Shown here piece by piece: positions 35,613 to 45,018 of a stretch of 64,000 nucleotides of DNA. Position 1 is the first letter of the stretch. Each line of letters starts with the position of its first letter. Source of the DNA: an uncultured Collinsella sp. (GTDB lineage: Bacteria; Actinomycetota; Coriobacteriia; Coriobacteriales; Coriobacteriaceae); the NCBI GenBank assembly GCA_902470695.1, contig CABRHH010000003.1, positions 1 to 64,000 of the forward strand, read 5' to 3'. The notes beneath the pieces were generated by a model. That model searched no databases. It was not told the origin of the DNA and worked only from the letters and a program-made list of their open reading frames with translations. The translations under genes were made by a program, and so were the position numbers.

Positions 35613-37178
35613 TTAGGTTTCGGTTTGCGACGGGGAGCGGGTGGCTTTGGACGTCGCGGGGGCTGGGGCGGGGTCCGTGGCCGTGGCGGCCGTAGCGAAC
35701 ATGGGAACCAAAGTTGCAGCGGGTGCCGAGGCTGCAGCAAGCGCCGGGGCCGTGGCGGGCGTGGCGGGCGCCGGTGCCGAGGCTGCAGTAGGTGCCGAGG
35801 CCAAAGCAGGCACCAGAGCCGCGGCTGCACAGGGGCGGAAATCGGCCATGAAGCTGAATGTGCCGTCTGCCGCATCGACTTCACAGGAGACGCCAAGCGC
35901 GTCGAGGGCCGACTTGACCAGATAGAGGCCGAGACCCGTCCCACCGCTGTCGGCCGAGCGCGACGGATCCGGTCGGAAGAACGCTTCGAACAGTCGCGCC
36001 GCATCTTCGGACGAAATCGGACCGCAGGGATTCTCAACCGTGAGCACCCCGCCGCTCAAGCGAATCTCGGCACGAGAGCCCGCGGGGGCGTGGAGCGCGG
36101 CGTTGGCGAGCACGTTATCCAGGGCAAGCTCGATCTGGTGGCGATGGGCTCGAACGGGGAAGGACTCTGTATCGGCAACCCGCAGGTCCACCGTGCGCCC
36201 TTCGGCGAGCGGCAGCACCCGTGTGCGGGAGCGGGCGACCTCGTCGGCAAGGTCGAGTTCCTCCGCAGCACCCGCCGACTCGTCGACGCGGGCCGCCTCC
36301 AGCATTTCGCGCACGAGGGCATCCATGCGGTCGACAGCCGCGACCACCTGCGGCAGGTGCGCACCGTAATCCGAGAAGTCCCCGATGCCGAGCATCATGC
36401 CTTCCGTCTGAGCGCGCGCCACCGCGAGCGGGGTTTTGAGCTCGTGGGACGCCGCCGCGAAGAAATCTCGCCGCCGCCGTTCGCGGCTGCGCGCCTCGGC
36501 AGCGTCGCGCGCTAGCTCGGCGTTGGCGCGTTCGAGCCCGCCGATCGTCTCCATCAGGCGGTCGGCCATCGAATTCAGGCTCCGCGCGAGCGTGCCCAGC
36601 TCGTCGGCGCGGTGTTCGTCGGCACGCCACGTCATATCGAGACGCGCCAATCTCCCCGATATATCGGAAAGCACGACGACCGGTCGGGCAACGAGGCGGC
36701 TGCACGCCCATGAGATGACCAGCGATACCGCCGCAATCAGCGCGAGGGCCGGAGCAAAGAGCCTGCCGAACGCGCCGCCGATCGCCTCGAGGGTGCCCGA
36801 CGCATCCGTAATGCCCAGATAGGCCTGCCGCCCGTCCGCAAGCTCCACGGACGTCGCAATCGTGTAGGCCGCCTCTGCACCGGCAGGCGGCTCGGCACCG
36901 AACGCGCACGTTGAACCGTCGATGGTCACCGACACGACCGCCGCGTTGCGCGCGGCCCACTCCCCGGCCACCCGGCAGAGCTCATCTGGCGTTGCCCCCT
37001 CGGCCTGCGCCATGAGCGCGTCCACGGCCTTCTGCGTGCCTGCCGCGGTAACGGCGCCGTAACTTTCGGGGAACACCGCGGCAACGATCAGGTACAGCCC
37101 GATGCAGCTGGCCGTGAGGGCAGCAAACACCAGCAGGAACACCTTGGCCGTTATGCTCTCAGAGATCTTTCGGAACAC
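35613..37178 (-). CDS. Sensor histidine kinase with Ala/Pro-rich tail
   Basis: HAMP-type sensor kinase of 521 residues. Two membrane helices (AKVFLLVFAALTASCIGLYL and APALALIAAVSLVISWA) flank a sensor loop with one Cys pair candidate. The HAMP is at about 160-212, the His-box FFAAASHELKTPLAVARAQ has His245, and the ATPase has GGTGLGLYLVKSALDA. From about residue 450 onward the last 70 residues are almost entirely Ala, Pro, Thr and Ser, which is not part of the kinase fold. It overlaps the response regulator by 20 bases. Confidence 0.85.
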   Translation of the reverse strand: MFRKISESITAKVFLLVFAALTASCIGLYLIVAAVFPESYGAVTAAGTQKAVDALMAQAEGATPDELCRVAGEWAARNAAVVSVTIDGSTCAFGAEPPAGAEAAYTIATSVELADGRQAYLGITDASGTLEAIGGAFGRLFAPALALIAAVSLVISWACSRLVARPVVVLSDISGRLARLDMTWRADEHRADELGTLARSLNSMADRLMETIGGLERANAELARDAAEARSRERRRRDFFAAASHELKTPLAVARAQTEGMMLGIGDFSDYGAHLPQVVAAVDRMDALVREMLEAARVDESAGAAEELDLADEVARSRTRVLPLAEGRTVDLRVADTESFPVRAHRHQIELALDNVLANAALHAPAGSRAEIRLSGGVLTVENPCGPISSEDAARLFEAFFRPDPSRSADSGGTGLGLYLVKSALDALGVSCEVDAADGTFSFMADFRPCAAAALVPALASAPTAASAPAPATPATAPALAAASAPAATLVPMFATAATATDPAPAPATSKATRSPSQTET

Positions 37179-37851
37179 GGTAGCCCACGCCCCTCACCGT
37201 CTCGATCACGTCGTAGCCCGCCTTGCGCCGGATGTTCATCACATGCAGCTTGGCCGACCCTTCCGTCCCCGCCCACTGGCACTCATCGCCGGCGGCTATC
37301 GCGGCGATCTCGGCGTGGCCGAACACCCTACCCGGACGCGCCGCCATCCTCAGCAGAATGTCGAACTCGCTCCGCGTGAGCGCAAGCGCCGCCCCTGCGC
37401 GCCGTGCCTCACGCGCATCCGCGTCCATCTGCAGATCGCCCACGCACAGCAGATTCGCACCGGGCGCCCGAGCCTGCGACCCCTTGGCCGACGCGCGACG
37501 CAGAAGCGCCCGGGCCCGTTCCAGCAGCACGGGGAGCGAGAACGGTTTGGTCACGTAGTCGTCGGCGAGCAGGCGAAACGCGCGCAGCTGGTCGTCCTCG
37601 GCGGAGAGGGCCGTGAGGACCATGATGGGGACGGCGCTTTTGGCGCGTATCGCCTCGCATAGCGCAAACCCGTCGATCTTGGGCATCATCACATCAAGGA
37701 TTACCAGGTCGAAGTGCCCGCGCTCGAACGCCTGCAGGCCCGCGAGGCCATCGGGGGCGCCTACGGTCTCGAAGCCGGCGTGCTCGAACAGCTGCACCAG
37801 CACGTCGAGCAGACCCGGCTCGTCTTCCGCTATCAGTATCCTGTGGGGCAC
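37159..37851 (-). CDS. OmpR-family response regulator
   Basis: Response regulator of 230 residues from a GTG start at 37851, chosen because GGGAGG lies six bases upstream and the receiver domain starts directly (PHRILIAEDEPGLLDVLVQL). The phosphorylation Asp is in FDLVILDVMMPKIDG and the Lys in DDYVTKPFSLPVLLERA. The C-terminal winged helix contains ALTRSEFDILLRMAARPGRV and GSAKLHVMNIRRKAGYD. It heads the set of kinase, permease and ATPase that it presumably controls. Confidence 0.9.
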   Translation of the reverse strand: MPHRILIAEDEPGLLDVLVQLFEHAGFETVGAPDGLAGLQAFERGHFDLVILDVMMPKIDGFALCEAIRAKSAVPIMVLTALSAEDDQLRAFRLLADDYVTKPFSLPVLLERARALLRRASAKGSQARAPGANLLCVGDLQMDADAREARRAGAALALTRSEFDILLRMAARPGRVFGHAEIAAIAAGDECQWAGTEGSAKLHVMNIRRKAGYDVIETVRGVGYRVPKDL

Positions 37852-38169
37852 AAGCCGCCTCCCGTCCCCATCCGACCCGCAGGCCTTCCCATGGGCACCC
37901 CTTCTCAACCGATGCGCAGCGTGCTCCTCCACGTCTGCTACGCCCTTGATGCTCGGAAACCAGCCGGCTGGACCACTTCTTCGCAACATGAACGCACCCA
38001 TGATACCGTGGGTTCGTTAGCATTCGGTTATGCCGAGCAATACCGCGCGGCGAGACCGTCACCCTGGGCCCTACCGCGCCAACTCGCCCACTGCCGGTCA
38101 GTGCGGAGGCTCGTCACGAACCGCTCCGTCACCGCGAGCCGTCCACCGTTTCAACCGACGCCGGACAAC

Positions 38170-38530
38170 GGTGCACTCCGGGTTCGGATTTCGACCGTCG
38201 GCGGGTTCCGGGTGCGGATTTCGACCGTCGGCGGGTTCCGGGTTCGGATTCCGGCCGTCGGCGAATCCCGGGTTCGGGTCTCGGCCGTTGGGGAATCCCA
38301 GGTGCGGATTTCGACCGTCGGCGAATCCCGGGTTCGGGTCTCGGCCGTTGGGGAATCCCAGGTGCGGATTCCGGCCGTCGGCGGATCCCAGGTGCGGATT
38401 TCGGCCGTCTGGGGCTATTTTTCGCCCCCAAACGGCCAGGCCACGAACCCTGGTTTGCCCGATGGACGAAACACGAACCCTATTTGTCCGACGACCTGTC
38501 CGATGGACACAACGCGAACCCGAAATCGTG
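38170..38530. repeat. Family A mirror-image repeat array A4
   Basis: Eight forward units (GGGTTCGGATTTCGACCGTC type, about 30 bp) lead to the core TCTGGGGCTATTTTTCGCCC (38408-38480) and then inverted units. The core differs from the two copies at 32.8 and 33.0 kb by one base. From 38530 to 38800 a Pro-codon-rich stretch with two copies of CCCCGGCGCGCC (near 38662 and 38728) carries no supported gene. Confidence 0.8.
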
Positions 38531-38812
38531 CAGATGGCCCGCCAAACAACCCGTCCCTGGCACCACCAGATTGGCGAAACTCAAACCCCAGCGCCGGCGC
38601 ACCCTCAGACACCCAGGGCAGCCTGGCCCAGCATCTGCCAGACAGTCGGAACTCAAAACCCAACCCCGGCGCGCCGCAAGCAGCCCTCCCCCGGCATCCC
38701 ACCCCGGCGAACGCCAGGCAACCCGGCCCCGGCGCGCCCCAGGCAGCCCAGCGTCGCCATCCAACGCACACCAACCCCTCCCCCGCCCAAAACCATATGG
38801 AATGCACTCGCA

Positions 38813-38859
38813 ATACCGCCCGTATACACCTCGTTTCAAGTGCACGCGGGCGGTATACT
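38813..38859 (+). promoter_or_regulatory. Promoter/operator of the nfn genes
   Basis: Inverted repeat ATACCGCCCG (38813-38822) / CGGGCGGTAT (38847-38856) with a 24-base loop. The right arm runs into a -10 box TATACT (38854-38859), about 110 bases before the start. The -35 is weak, which would suit an activator- or repressor-controlled promoter. Confidence 0.55.
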
Positions 38860-38968
38860 GGTGCCAGTCGTGCGCGAACTCGCCTGCGCCCGACATCGAC
38901 TCGGTTGCCCGCGGCGCACGGTGTCGGCACCCGTCGAGAACCACGCCGCACTTATAGAGAGGGGTTCT

Positions 38969-39805
38969 ATGTTTGAAATCCTGAAAAAGACGCAGTTCTC
39001 GGAGAAGGTCTTCGAGTTCCGCGTCCACGCCCCGAGGATGGCCAAGAAGGCGCATGCCGGCCAGTTCCTCATGGTGCGCGTTGACGAGACGGGTGAGCGC
39101 GTGCCGTTCACCTTCGCCAACTGGAACGCCGAGGAGGGCTGGATCGAGTTCATCTTCATGGTGATCGGCAAGACGACTCAATGCCTCTCCCAGCTGAACG
39201 AGGGAGATTTCATCCAGGATGTCACCGGTCCTCTGGGCTGCCCCACCGAGATCGAGGGTGACTCCGTGGCCGTCGTGGGCGGCGGCGTGGGCCTGGCCAT
39301 CGCCTACCCTGTGGCCCGCATGCTCTGCGAGCAGGGCAAGAATGTCTACGTCATCATGGGCGCCCGCACCAAGGACCTCGTCCTGCTGCACGAGCAGTTC
39401 GACGCGCTGCCGCTGGCCGGCCTGTTCGTCACCACCGACGACGGCACCATGGGCGAAAAGGGCGTGGTGACCCTGCCGCTCGAGCGCCTCTGCGAGACCG
39501 ACGCGATCGACCGCGCCTTCTGCGTGGGCCCCGTGCCGATGATGAAGTTCTCCACCCTCACCTGCCAGAAGCACAAGATTCCGATCATCGCCAGCCTGAA
39601 CCCCATCATGGTGGACGGCACCGGCATGTGCGGCTGCTGCCGCGTCGAGGTGGGCGGCGAGACCAAGTTCGCCTGCGTCGACGGCCCCGATTTCGATGCC
39701 ACCGTGGTGGACTGGGATGACCTGTCCCGCCGCCAGGCGACGTATCGCACCGAGGAAGCCGCGTCCATCACGCACCACCAGGAGGCTTGCGCATGCCAGA
39801 AGTAA
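38969..39805 (+). CDS. Ferredoxin:NADP oxidoreductase subunit alpha (NfnA-like)
   Basis: FAD- and [2Fe-2S]-containing subunit, 278 residues, of the NfnAB / sulfide dehydrogenase type. The N-terminal FAD barrel has HAGQFLMVRVDETGERVPFT; the NAD-binding part has VAVVGGGVGLAIAYPVARML; the C-terminus has the cysteine cluster MCGCCRVEVGGETKFACVDG. GAGAGGGG precedes the ATG. It overlaps the next gene by 13 bases. With PFOR in the same window it could move electrons between ferredoxin, NADH and NADPH; sulfide reduction is an alternative known for the family. Confidence 0.85.
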   Translation: MFEILKKTQFSEKVFEFRVHAPRMAKKAHAGQFLMVRVDETGERVPFTFANWNAEEGWIEFIFMVIGKTTQCLSQLNEGDFIQDVTGPLGCPTEIEGDSVAVVGGGVGLAIAYPVARMLCEQGKNVYVIMGARTKDLVLLHEQFDALPLAGLFVTTDDGTMGEKGVVTLPLERLCETDAIDRAFCVGPVPMMKFSTLTCQKHKIPIIASLNPIMVDGTGMCGCCRVEVGGETKFACVDGPDFDATVVDWDDLSRRQATYRTEEAASITHHQEACACQK

Positions 39806-41199
39806 AGAAATACCGCCCCAACATCGGCGCCCCCCGTACCGCCCCCAACGAGGAACCTGCCGCCGAGCGCGCCTGCGATTTCCGCCCGGTCGACACCGGC
39901 TACACCAAGGAAAACGCCATCGCCGAGGCCAACCGCTGCCTGGACTGCAAAAAGCCCCTGTGCATGGACGGCTGCCCGGTGGGCGTGCACATCCCCCAGT
40001 TCATCGCCAAGATTCGCGAGGAGGACTGGGCCGGCGCGCTGGAGTCCATCAAGGGTGACAACCTGCTGCCGTCCGTCTGCGGCCGCGTGTGCCCGCAGGA
40101 GACCCAGTGCGAAGGCAAGTGCATCCTGGGCCGCAAGGGCGAGCCAGTGGCCATCGGCCAGCTTGAGCGCATGGTGGGCGACATGGCCGACGAGGTGGGC
40201 CGCGCCCCCGAGTGCAAGCCGGCGAACGGCAAGAAGGTCGCCATCGTGGGTTCCGGCCCCTCCGGCATCGCGTGTGCCGGCGAGCTGGCACGCGAGGGCT
40301 TCGACGTCACCGTGTTCGAGGCGTTCTTCACCGGCGGCGGCGTACTCACCTACGGCATCCCCGAGTTCCGTCTGCCCAAGGCCATCGTGAAGCGCGAGAT
40401 CGAGGGCCTGGAGCAGCTGGGCGTCCACTTTGAGTACAACTCCGTAGCCGGCCGCCTCTTCGACGCCGATGAACTCTTCAACGAAGAGGGCTTCGACGCG
40501 CTCTACCTAGCCGTGGGTGCGGGCCTGCCGCGCTTTCTGCACGTCCCGGGCGAGAATCTGCCCGGCGTGTACTGCGCCAACGAGTACCTCACGCGCACCA
40601 ACCTCATGCACGCCTACGACTTCCCCGTCTACGACACGCCCATCCGTCAGGGCAAGCACGTGGTGGTCTTCGGCGGCGGCAACGTGGCCATGGACGCCGC
40701 GCGCACCGCGCTGCGCCTGGGCGCCGAGAGCGTCACGCTGGCCTACCGCCGCACCGAGGCCGAGATGCCCGCGCGTCTGGCCGAGGTGCACCACGCCAAG
40801 GAAGAGGGCGTGAAGGTGCTGGAGCTCGCCAACCCGCTCGAGTTCAAGGCGGGCGAGGACGGCTTCGTGAACTCTGTGGTGCTTGAGCGCATGGAGCTCG
40901 GTGAGCCGGACGCCTCCGGGCGCCGTCGTCCGATCCCGGTAGCCGATTCGGCCTTCGAGATTCCCTGCGACGTGGCCATCACCGCTATCGGCACGCGCGC
41001 GAACCCGTTCGCCAAGCTGTGCGCCGATGTGGAGCTCAACCGCTGGGGCCTGGTGGACGCCGATGAAGACGGTCGCACGTCCAACCCGAAGGTCTGGGCC
41101 GGCGGCGACATCGTGACCGGCGCCGCCACGGTTATCCTGGCCATGGGCGCCGGCAAGAAGGCCGCCGCGAGCATGAAGCGCGAGCTGCTCGGCGCCTAA
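39793..41199 (+). CDS. NfnB-like NADPH subunit / glutamate synthase small-subunit family
   Basis: Flavoprotein of 468 residues. The N-terminus has iron-sulfur cysteines (RCLDCKKPLCMDGCPVG and CGRVCPQETQCEGKC). The FAD site is VAIVGSGPSGIACAGELARE and the NADPH site VVVFGGGNVAMDAARTALRL. A C-terminal GGDIVTGAATVILAMGAGK closes the flavin fold. It pairs with the NfnA-like gene just upstream, favouring Nfn over true glutamate synthase (no large subunit gene nearby). The start is the ATG at 39793 with GGAGG seven bases before it; a TTG at 39787 is too close to that site. Confidence 0.9.
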   Translation: MPEVKKYRPNIGAPRTAPNEEPAAERACDFRPVDTGYTKENAIAEANRCLDCKKPLCMDGCPVGVHIPQFIAKIREEDWAGALESIKGDNLLPSVCGRVCPQETQCEGKCILGRKGEPVAIGQLERMVGDMADEVGRAPECKPANGKKVAIVGSGPSGIACAGELAREGFDVTVFEAFFTGGGVLTYGIPEFRLPKAIVKREIEGLEQLGVHFEYNSVAGRLFDADELFNEEGFDALYLAVGAGLPRFLHVPGENLPGVYCANEYLTRTNLMHAYDFPVYDTPIRQGKHVVVFGGGNVAMDAARTALRLGAESVTLAYRRTEAEMPARLAEVHHAKEEGVKVLELANPLEFKAGEDGFVNSVVLERMELGEPDASGRRRPIPVADSAFEIPCDVAITAIGTRANPFAKLCADVELNRWGLVDADEDGRTSNPKVWAGGDIVTGAATVILAMGAGKKAAASMKRELLGA

Positions 41200-41213
41200 C
41201 CCGCCATTTTCAA

Positions 41214-41234
41214 TTTGGGGACGGGGTCGTTTCG
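41214..41234 (+). repeat. Family B copy after nfnB
   Basis: One forward GGGGACGGGGTCGTTTCG element 14 bases after the nfnB stop. A second forward copy, broken at its end, lies at 41349-41364 directly against the insertion sequence. The inverted mate is at 42637. Confidence 0.85.
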
Positions 41235-41363
41235 TACAGGCGAAGCGGCCCCGTCTCCGGTTGGCGCGAAGCTCTCTCATCCCCAGGTGCATCCCGCTTC
41301 AATCTGGGAATGAGGCTGCAATCTGGGCACGACCCGGGGACGACGATCCGGGGACGGGGTCGT

Positions 41364-42609
41364 TTGGGACTGCGGACATTTTCTTGTACCTACACCGCAT
41401 AGCCCAGCGCAAGGCGGTGCTCGTCGGGCGTGAGCCAGCCGAGCGCCTGGGACATGCGGCCCGAGCGGAACCACCGCATCCACTCGTTGAGCATCGGGAT
41501 GAACTCCCGGGCGGCCGCGCCCGCCCGGTCCCTCCCGTGGAAGAACTCGCACTTGAGCAGGCCGAAGAACCCCTCGGCGCGGGCGTTGTCCCCGCTCCTG
41601 CCCTTGCGCGACATGCTCCGGGTGAGGCCGCGCCGCTCGCATGCGGCGGCCCAGGCCGCCGATCGGTAGTGCGACCCCCTGTCGGTGCGGGCGACCGGGG
41701 CCTCGCCGGGAGCCAGGGCCGCGCACGCCAGCTCGAGGCTCTCGACGGTCATCGCCCCGGTCGCCCGCCGGGCCGCCGTCCAGGCCACCGGGCGCCCGTC
41801 GAAGCAGTCGATCACCGGGCTCAGGTAGCACTTCTCCCCGCACGGGAGCCCGAACTCGGTGATGTCGGTGACCCACAGCTCGCTGGGGGCCGCCGCCCGG
41901 AACCCGTGGGTCCCGTCGTCGCGCAGCGGCAGGTTCGGCGGGGCGGGCGAGACCTCGCCGGCGTAGCTGCCCCGCCTGCGGCGGCGGGGCCTGGCGGCGC
42001 TGAGGCCCTGCTCGCGCATCAGCCTGCGGACGACCTTCTCCGAGACGCGCACGCCGCGCCGCCGCAGCTCGGCGCGGACCGCTCGGTAGCCGCGCCGCCG
42101 CACCGCCTCGAAGGCGTCGGCGACGAGCGGGCGCAGCCGCCCGTGCCTGTCCCGGCCGAGCCTGGCGCGGTGGCACTCATAGGAGCTCCTCGATATCCTC
42201 AAGAAAGCGGTGACGCAGCGGAGGGGCAGGCCGGTCGCCCGCCTCAATCTCTCGCCGAGCTCGCACTTGCTCCTGTTCGACATCGAAGCCGGGTGCGAGC
42301 CTCCCCCTTTTAGGTCGTCCAACACCGCCCTGAGCAGCAGGTTCTCTATCTGGGCCGGCTCCAGGCCGGCCAGCGGCCCCGTCGCGGGCGGGTCGTACAC
42401 GCGTCTCGCCATCTCGGCCGCGCTCCCTTCGCACCGCCCGGCGGCGAGCCGCCAGGCGGTCATCCTGCTCACGCCGAGCTCGCGCCCTATCGAACGGGCG
42501 CCCAGGCCCTCGGCGGCGAGCTCGCGCGCCCTCTCGAACATGCCCTCAGGATAGCTCATGCGGACCTCCAAACGGACGCGGGGCGTCCAACTTTTCGTCC
42601 GCAGTCCCT
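41364..42609 (-). mobile_element. IS3-family insertion sequence
   Basis: Ends share the inverted repeat GGGACTGCGGAC (41366-41377) and GTCCGCAGTCCC (42597-42608). Both flanks show TTT, compatible with a 3-bp target duplication, but TTT is common and not decisive. It carries one transposase gene. The left end cuts a family B repeat, and an inverted family B copy lies 28 bases beyond the right end. Confidence 0.8.
41390..42559 (-). CDS. IS3-family DDE transposase, single frame
   Basis: Transposase of 389 residues in one uninterrupted frame. The N-terminal HTH reads ARELAAEGLGARSIGRELGV followed by SRMTAWRLAAG; an HTH_21-like domain (YRAVRAELRRRGVRVSEKVV) precedes the rve core. Catalytic DDE residues lie in ELWVTDITEFG, ARTDRGSHYRS and SGDNARAEGFFGLLKCEFF. 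Start 42559 has TTTGGAGG in front. Most IS3 transposases need a -1 frameshift between two frames; this one does not, as in some IS3 relatives. It appears intact. Confidence 0.9.
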   Translation of the reverse strand: MSYPEGMFERARELAAEGLGARSIGRELGVSRMTAWRLAAGRCEGSAAEMARRVYDPPATGPLAGLEPAQIENLLLRAVLDDLKGGGSHPASMSNRSKCELGERLRRATGLPLRCVTAFLRISRSSYECHRARLGRDRHGRLRPLVADAFEAVRRRGYRAVRAELRRRGVRVSEKVVRRLMREQGLSAARPRRRRRGSYAGEVSPAPPNLPLRDDGTHGFRAAAPSELWVTDITEFGLPCGEKCYLSPVIDCFDGRPVAWTAARRATGAMTVESLELACAALAPGEAPVARTDRGSHYRSAAWAAACERRGLTRSMSRKGRSGDNARAEGFFGLLKCEFFHGRDRAGAAAREFIPMLNEWMRWFRSGRMSQALGWLTPDEHRLALGYAV

Positions 42610-42636
42610 TTTGCACAGGCGCTTGTAAACGCTGTA

Positions 42637-42657
42637 CGAAACGACCCCGTCCCCAAA
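42637..42657 (-). repeat. Family B inverted copy beside the ECF S gene
   Basis: One inverted family B element ending 7 bases before the S-component stop codon region; mate of the forward copy at 41214. The two enclose the IS element. Confidence 0.85.
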
Positions 42658-42664
42658 TTGCATG

Positions 42665-43282
42665 TCAGGCCGACAGGCGTGCGAAGTGTTTCTTGAAGAG
42701 CGCTACCCCCAGAAGCGAACCCGCAAGCGCGCCAGGGATGGTGGCGCCCCCTGCCACGAGCGCCCATGGGGAGTAGATAAAGTCAACCAACGCCTGCCCG
42801 TACGAAGCATCGAGCCCCGCTGCCACGCACATCTCGACATACGCCTGCCCGCTCAGCAACACGAGCGAGATGTGCCCAACCCAGAAAGACAGCACGAACA
42901 CCGCAAATGCAACGGCGATGCGCATCGCGCTGCGCCGCCCCGGTGCGCCCATCACCACTTCGGCTAGCAACGCACCGACGAATATGCCAACAGGCCCCGT
43001 CCAGAACATGCCCATCAAGAACCCAACGATCGCCACGATGACCCCCATGACGACAGCCGCGCCGCGCTTGGAAACGCGCCGGAACAGGTACATCCACACG
43101 ACCCCCGCAGGCACAGACCCCACAGCGTGGGTAAACCATACCAGATTGGCGTTTGCACCGAAGGCAACCGAAAACGCCATGAAGATGGCAAACAGCAGCA
43201 GACCGAACACTGCGATGAACACGAAATCCTTAGCGGTAAGCCCTCGCTGAGCACTCGCTTGGGCGTCGATAGTGTGTGCCAT
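42665..43282 (-). CDS. ECF S component, Trep_Strep/MptD family
   Basis: Substrate-binding membrane protein of 205 residues with about six helices. It starts GLTAKDFVFIAVFGLLLFAI and carries EVVMGAPGRRSAMRIAVAFA and FSVAFGANANLVWFTHAVG, the pattern of the MptD/Trep_Strep S-component family. AAAGGGG precedes its ATG. It is the last gene of a T-AA'-S operon, 80 bases after the ATPase. The substrate of this family is not established. Confidence 0.8.
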   Translation of the reverse strand: MAHTIDAQASAQRGLTAKDFVFIAVFGLLLFAIFMAFSVAFGANANLVWFTHAVGSVPAGVVWMYLFRRVSKRGAAVVMGVIVAIVGFLMGMFWTGPVGIFVGALLAEVVMGAPGRRSAMRIAVAFAVFVLSFWVGHISLVLLSGQAYVEMCVAAGLDASYGQALVDFIYSPWALVAGGATIPGALAGSLLGVALFKKHFARLSA

Positions 43283-43362
43283 GACAGCACCCCTTTCTCT
43301 TTACATTCAACATGCACCGATATGCCTGCACGGGATGGATTTGCCGCGCGCGGGCACGGACA

Positions 43363-45018
43363 TTATCCGAAGCCAAACAAGGCCTCCAAACGCGCCATAC
43401 GCTCCCTCCCCACCAAAATCCGTTCGCCGATGCGGCCATCCCGCAAACACAGCACCTCGTCGCATGCCGCACACATAAATTCAAAATCGTGTGTTATCAC
43501 GCAAATTCCAATCCCCTTTTGCGCCAGCGCTCGCAAACACGAGGCGATTCGAACCATGCTCGCCCCGTCGAGCCCGCTGGTAGGCTCATCCAGCACGATG
43601 GCGTGAGCCCCATACAGCACGCCCGCCCCAATCGAGAGACGCTGGCGCTGGCCCCCAGACAGTGCCAGGGGATGGACTCTCTCCAAACCCTCCAAACCCA
43701 TGCTGGCAACCATGTTCGCAACGCAGCGGTCGACCGCATCGGCCGACATGCGCACGCCCTCCAGCGACAGCCGAAGCTCCCCTTCTACCGAACTGGAAAA
43801 CAGCTGGTAAGCGGGTTCCTGCATGACCAGGTACACCTGTCCGCGGCGACGGCGCCCTGACAGGCGACGGCCCTCAACGGACACCGAGCCGCTCCGCTGC
43901 CTCATAAGTCCCGCCAAACAGCGCGCAAGCGTCGTTTTTCCGGCACCGTTGCTCCCCGCCAACGCCACGATGCGCCCCGGCTCAAGCGACACATCGAGCC
44001 CGTCCAGCACCCGCTGCGCACGGCGGTACTCAACCACGAGGTCCTCGGCGCGCACGACAGGGGGCGTGCCGTGCAATGGGGTCACCCGCCGCATCCGATG
44101 CTCAACAACCGCCCCATCTGCAGCATCGGCGACTGCAACGACAGATCCGCCGGCACCGTCATCTGCAACATCCTCCTGCGCACCCGCCCGGACCGCCGCT
44201 CCGCACGAGACGAAACCTTCTTCCATCTCCGCCACGCTCGTGGCACGTAGACCCCACGCCATGCGCTCAGCTATGGGAATGCGAGCGAACTCCTCCATGG
44301 CGTATTCACCCAGAAGGGCACCATCACGCATCACCACAATGCGATCGGCCACATCGGCGAGCCACCACAGTCGATGTTCAAATACAAGCACGGTCTTGCC
44401 CGCGGTCTTCAAGCCCTCAATCGCATGGCCCAGCACGCTCATGGCCGGCACGTCGAGCGATGACGTGGGCTCATCGAGCACATAGATATCTGGATCCATC
44501 GCAGCAGCGCATGCGAGCATAACCATCTGGCGCTGTCCGCCCGATAGCCCCGCGATTTCACGTTCAAGCAGATGGGATATCTTGAAGCGCGCCGCCGCAG
44601 CAGCCACCCGCCGCCTCATCTCCTCGCACGGAACGCCAAGGTTCTCGCATCCGAATGCGATCTCTGAGGCCACATCGGCGTTGACGAACTGGCTTCGGGG
44701 GTTTTGGAACACCGAGCCCACGGTCCCAGCCAGAGCGCTTGTCGTCCAATCCCTCACCGCACGGCCCGCCACCAAGACCTCGCCCGCACCATCCCCCTGA
44801 TACGCCAGCGGGATCAGCGCATTCACCATGCGCATCAGCGTCGTCTTGCCGCAACCCGATTCCCCCGTGATCACCACGACCGCGCCGCGTTCGACGCGCA
44901 ACGAGACATCACGCACGGCGGCGCGCTCGGCTCCTCGATAGCAAAACGTCACATGGCGAAACTCGACCGCCGCCTCGCACGCATCACGCCCGCTTTGCGC
45001 CTCGCTCCATCCGCTCAT
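43363..45018 (-). CDS. ECF transporter fused double ATPase (second system)
   Basis: Two ATPase domains in a 551-residue chain. First: ITGESGCGKTTLMRMVNALI, signature LSGGQRQMVMLACAAAM, Walker B YVLDEPTSSLDV. Second: LAGSNGAGKTTLARCLAGLM, LSGGQRQRLSIGAGVL, IVLDEPTSGLDGA. The linker of about 60 residues is rich in Ala, Val and Asp. It overlaps ecfT by 4 bases, as in the other ECF operon of this window. Confidence 0.9.
   Translation of the reverse strand: MSGWSEAQSGRDACEAAVEFRHVTFCYRGAERAAVRDVSLRVERGAVVVITGESGCGKTTLMRMVNALIPLAYQGDGAGEVLVAGRAVRDWTTSALAGTVGSVFQNPRSQFVNADVASEIAFGCENLGVPCEEMRRRVAAAAARFKISHLLEREIAGLSGGQRQMVMLACAAAMDPDIYVLDEPTSSLDVPAMSVLGHAIEGLKTAGKTVLVFEHRLWWLADVADRIVVMRDGALLGEYAMEEFARIPIAERMAWGLRATSVAEMEEGFVSCGAAVRAGAQEDVADDGAGGSVVAVADAADGAVVEHRMRRVTPLHGTPPVVRAEDLVVEYRRAQRVLDGLDVSLEPGRIVALAGSNGAGKTTLARCLAGLMRQRSGSVSVEGRRLSGRRRRGQVYLVMQEPAYQLFSSSVEGELRLSLEGVRMSADAVDRCVANMVASMGLEGLERVHPLALSGGQRQRLSIGAGVLYGAHAIVLDEPTSGLDGASMVRIASCLRALAQKGIGICVITHDFEFMCAACDEVLCLRDGRIGERILVGRERMARLEALFGFG

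Noticed and set aside
38030..38968. N-terminal extension of NfnA through repeat array A4
   Set aside because: The extension translates family A repeats; the real start has a ribosome site at 38969.
42559..42616. Longer transposase start at 42616
   Set aside because: The extra residues run into the IS terminal repeat; the ATG at 42559 has GGAGG directly upstream.
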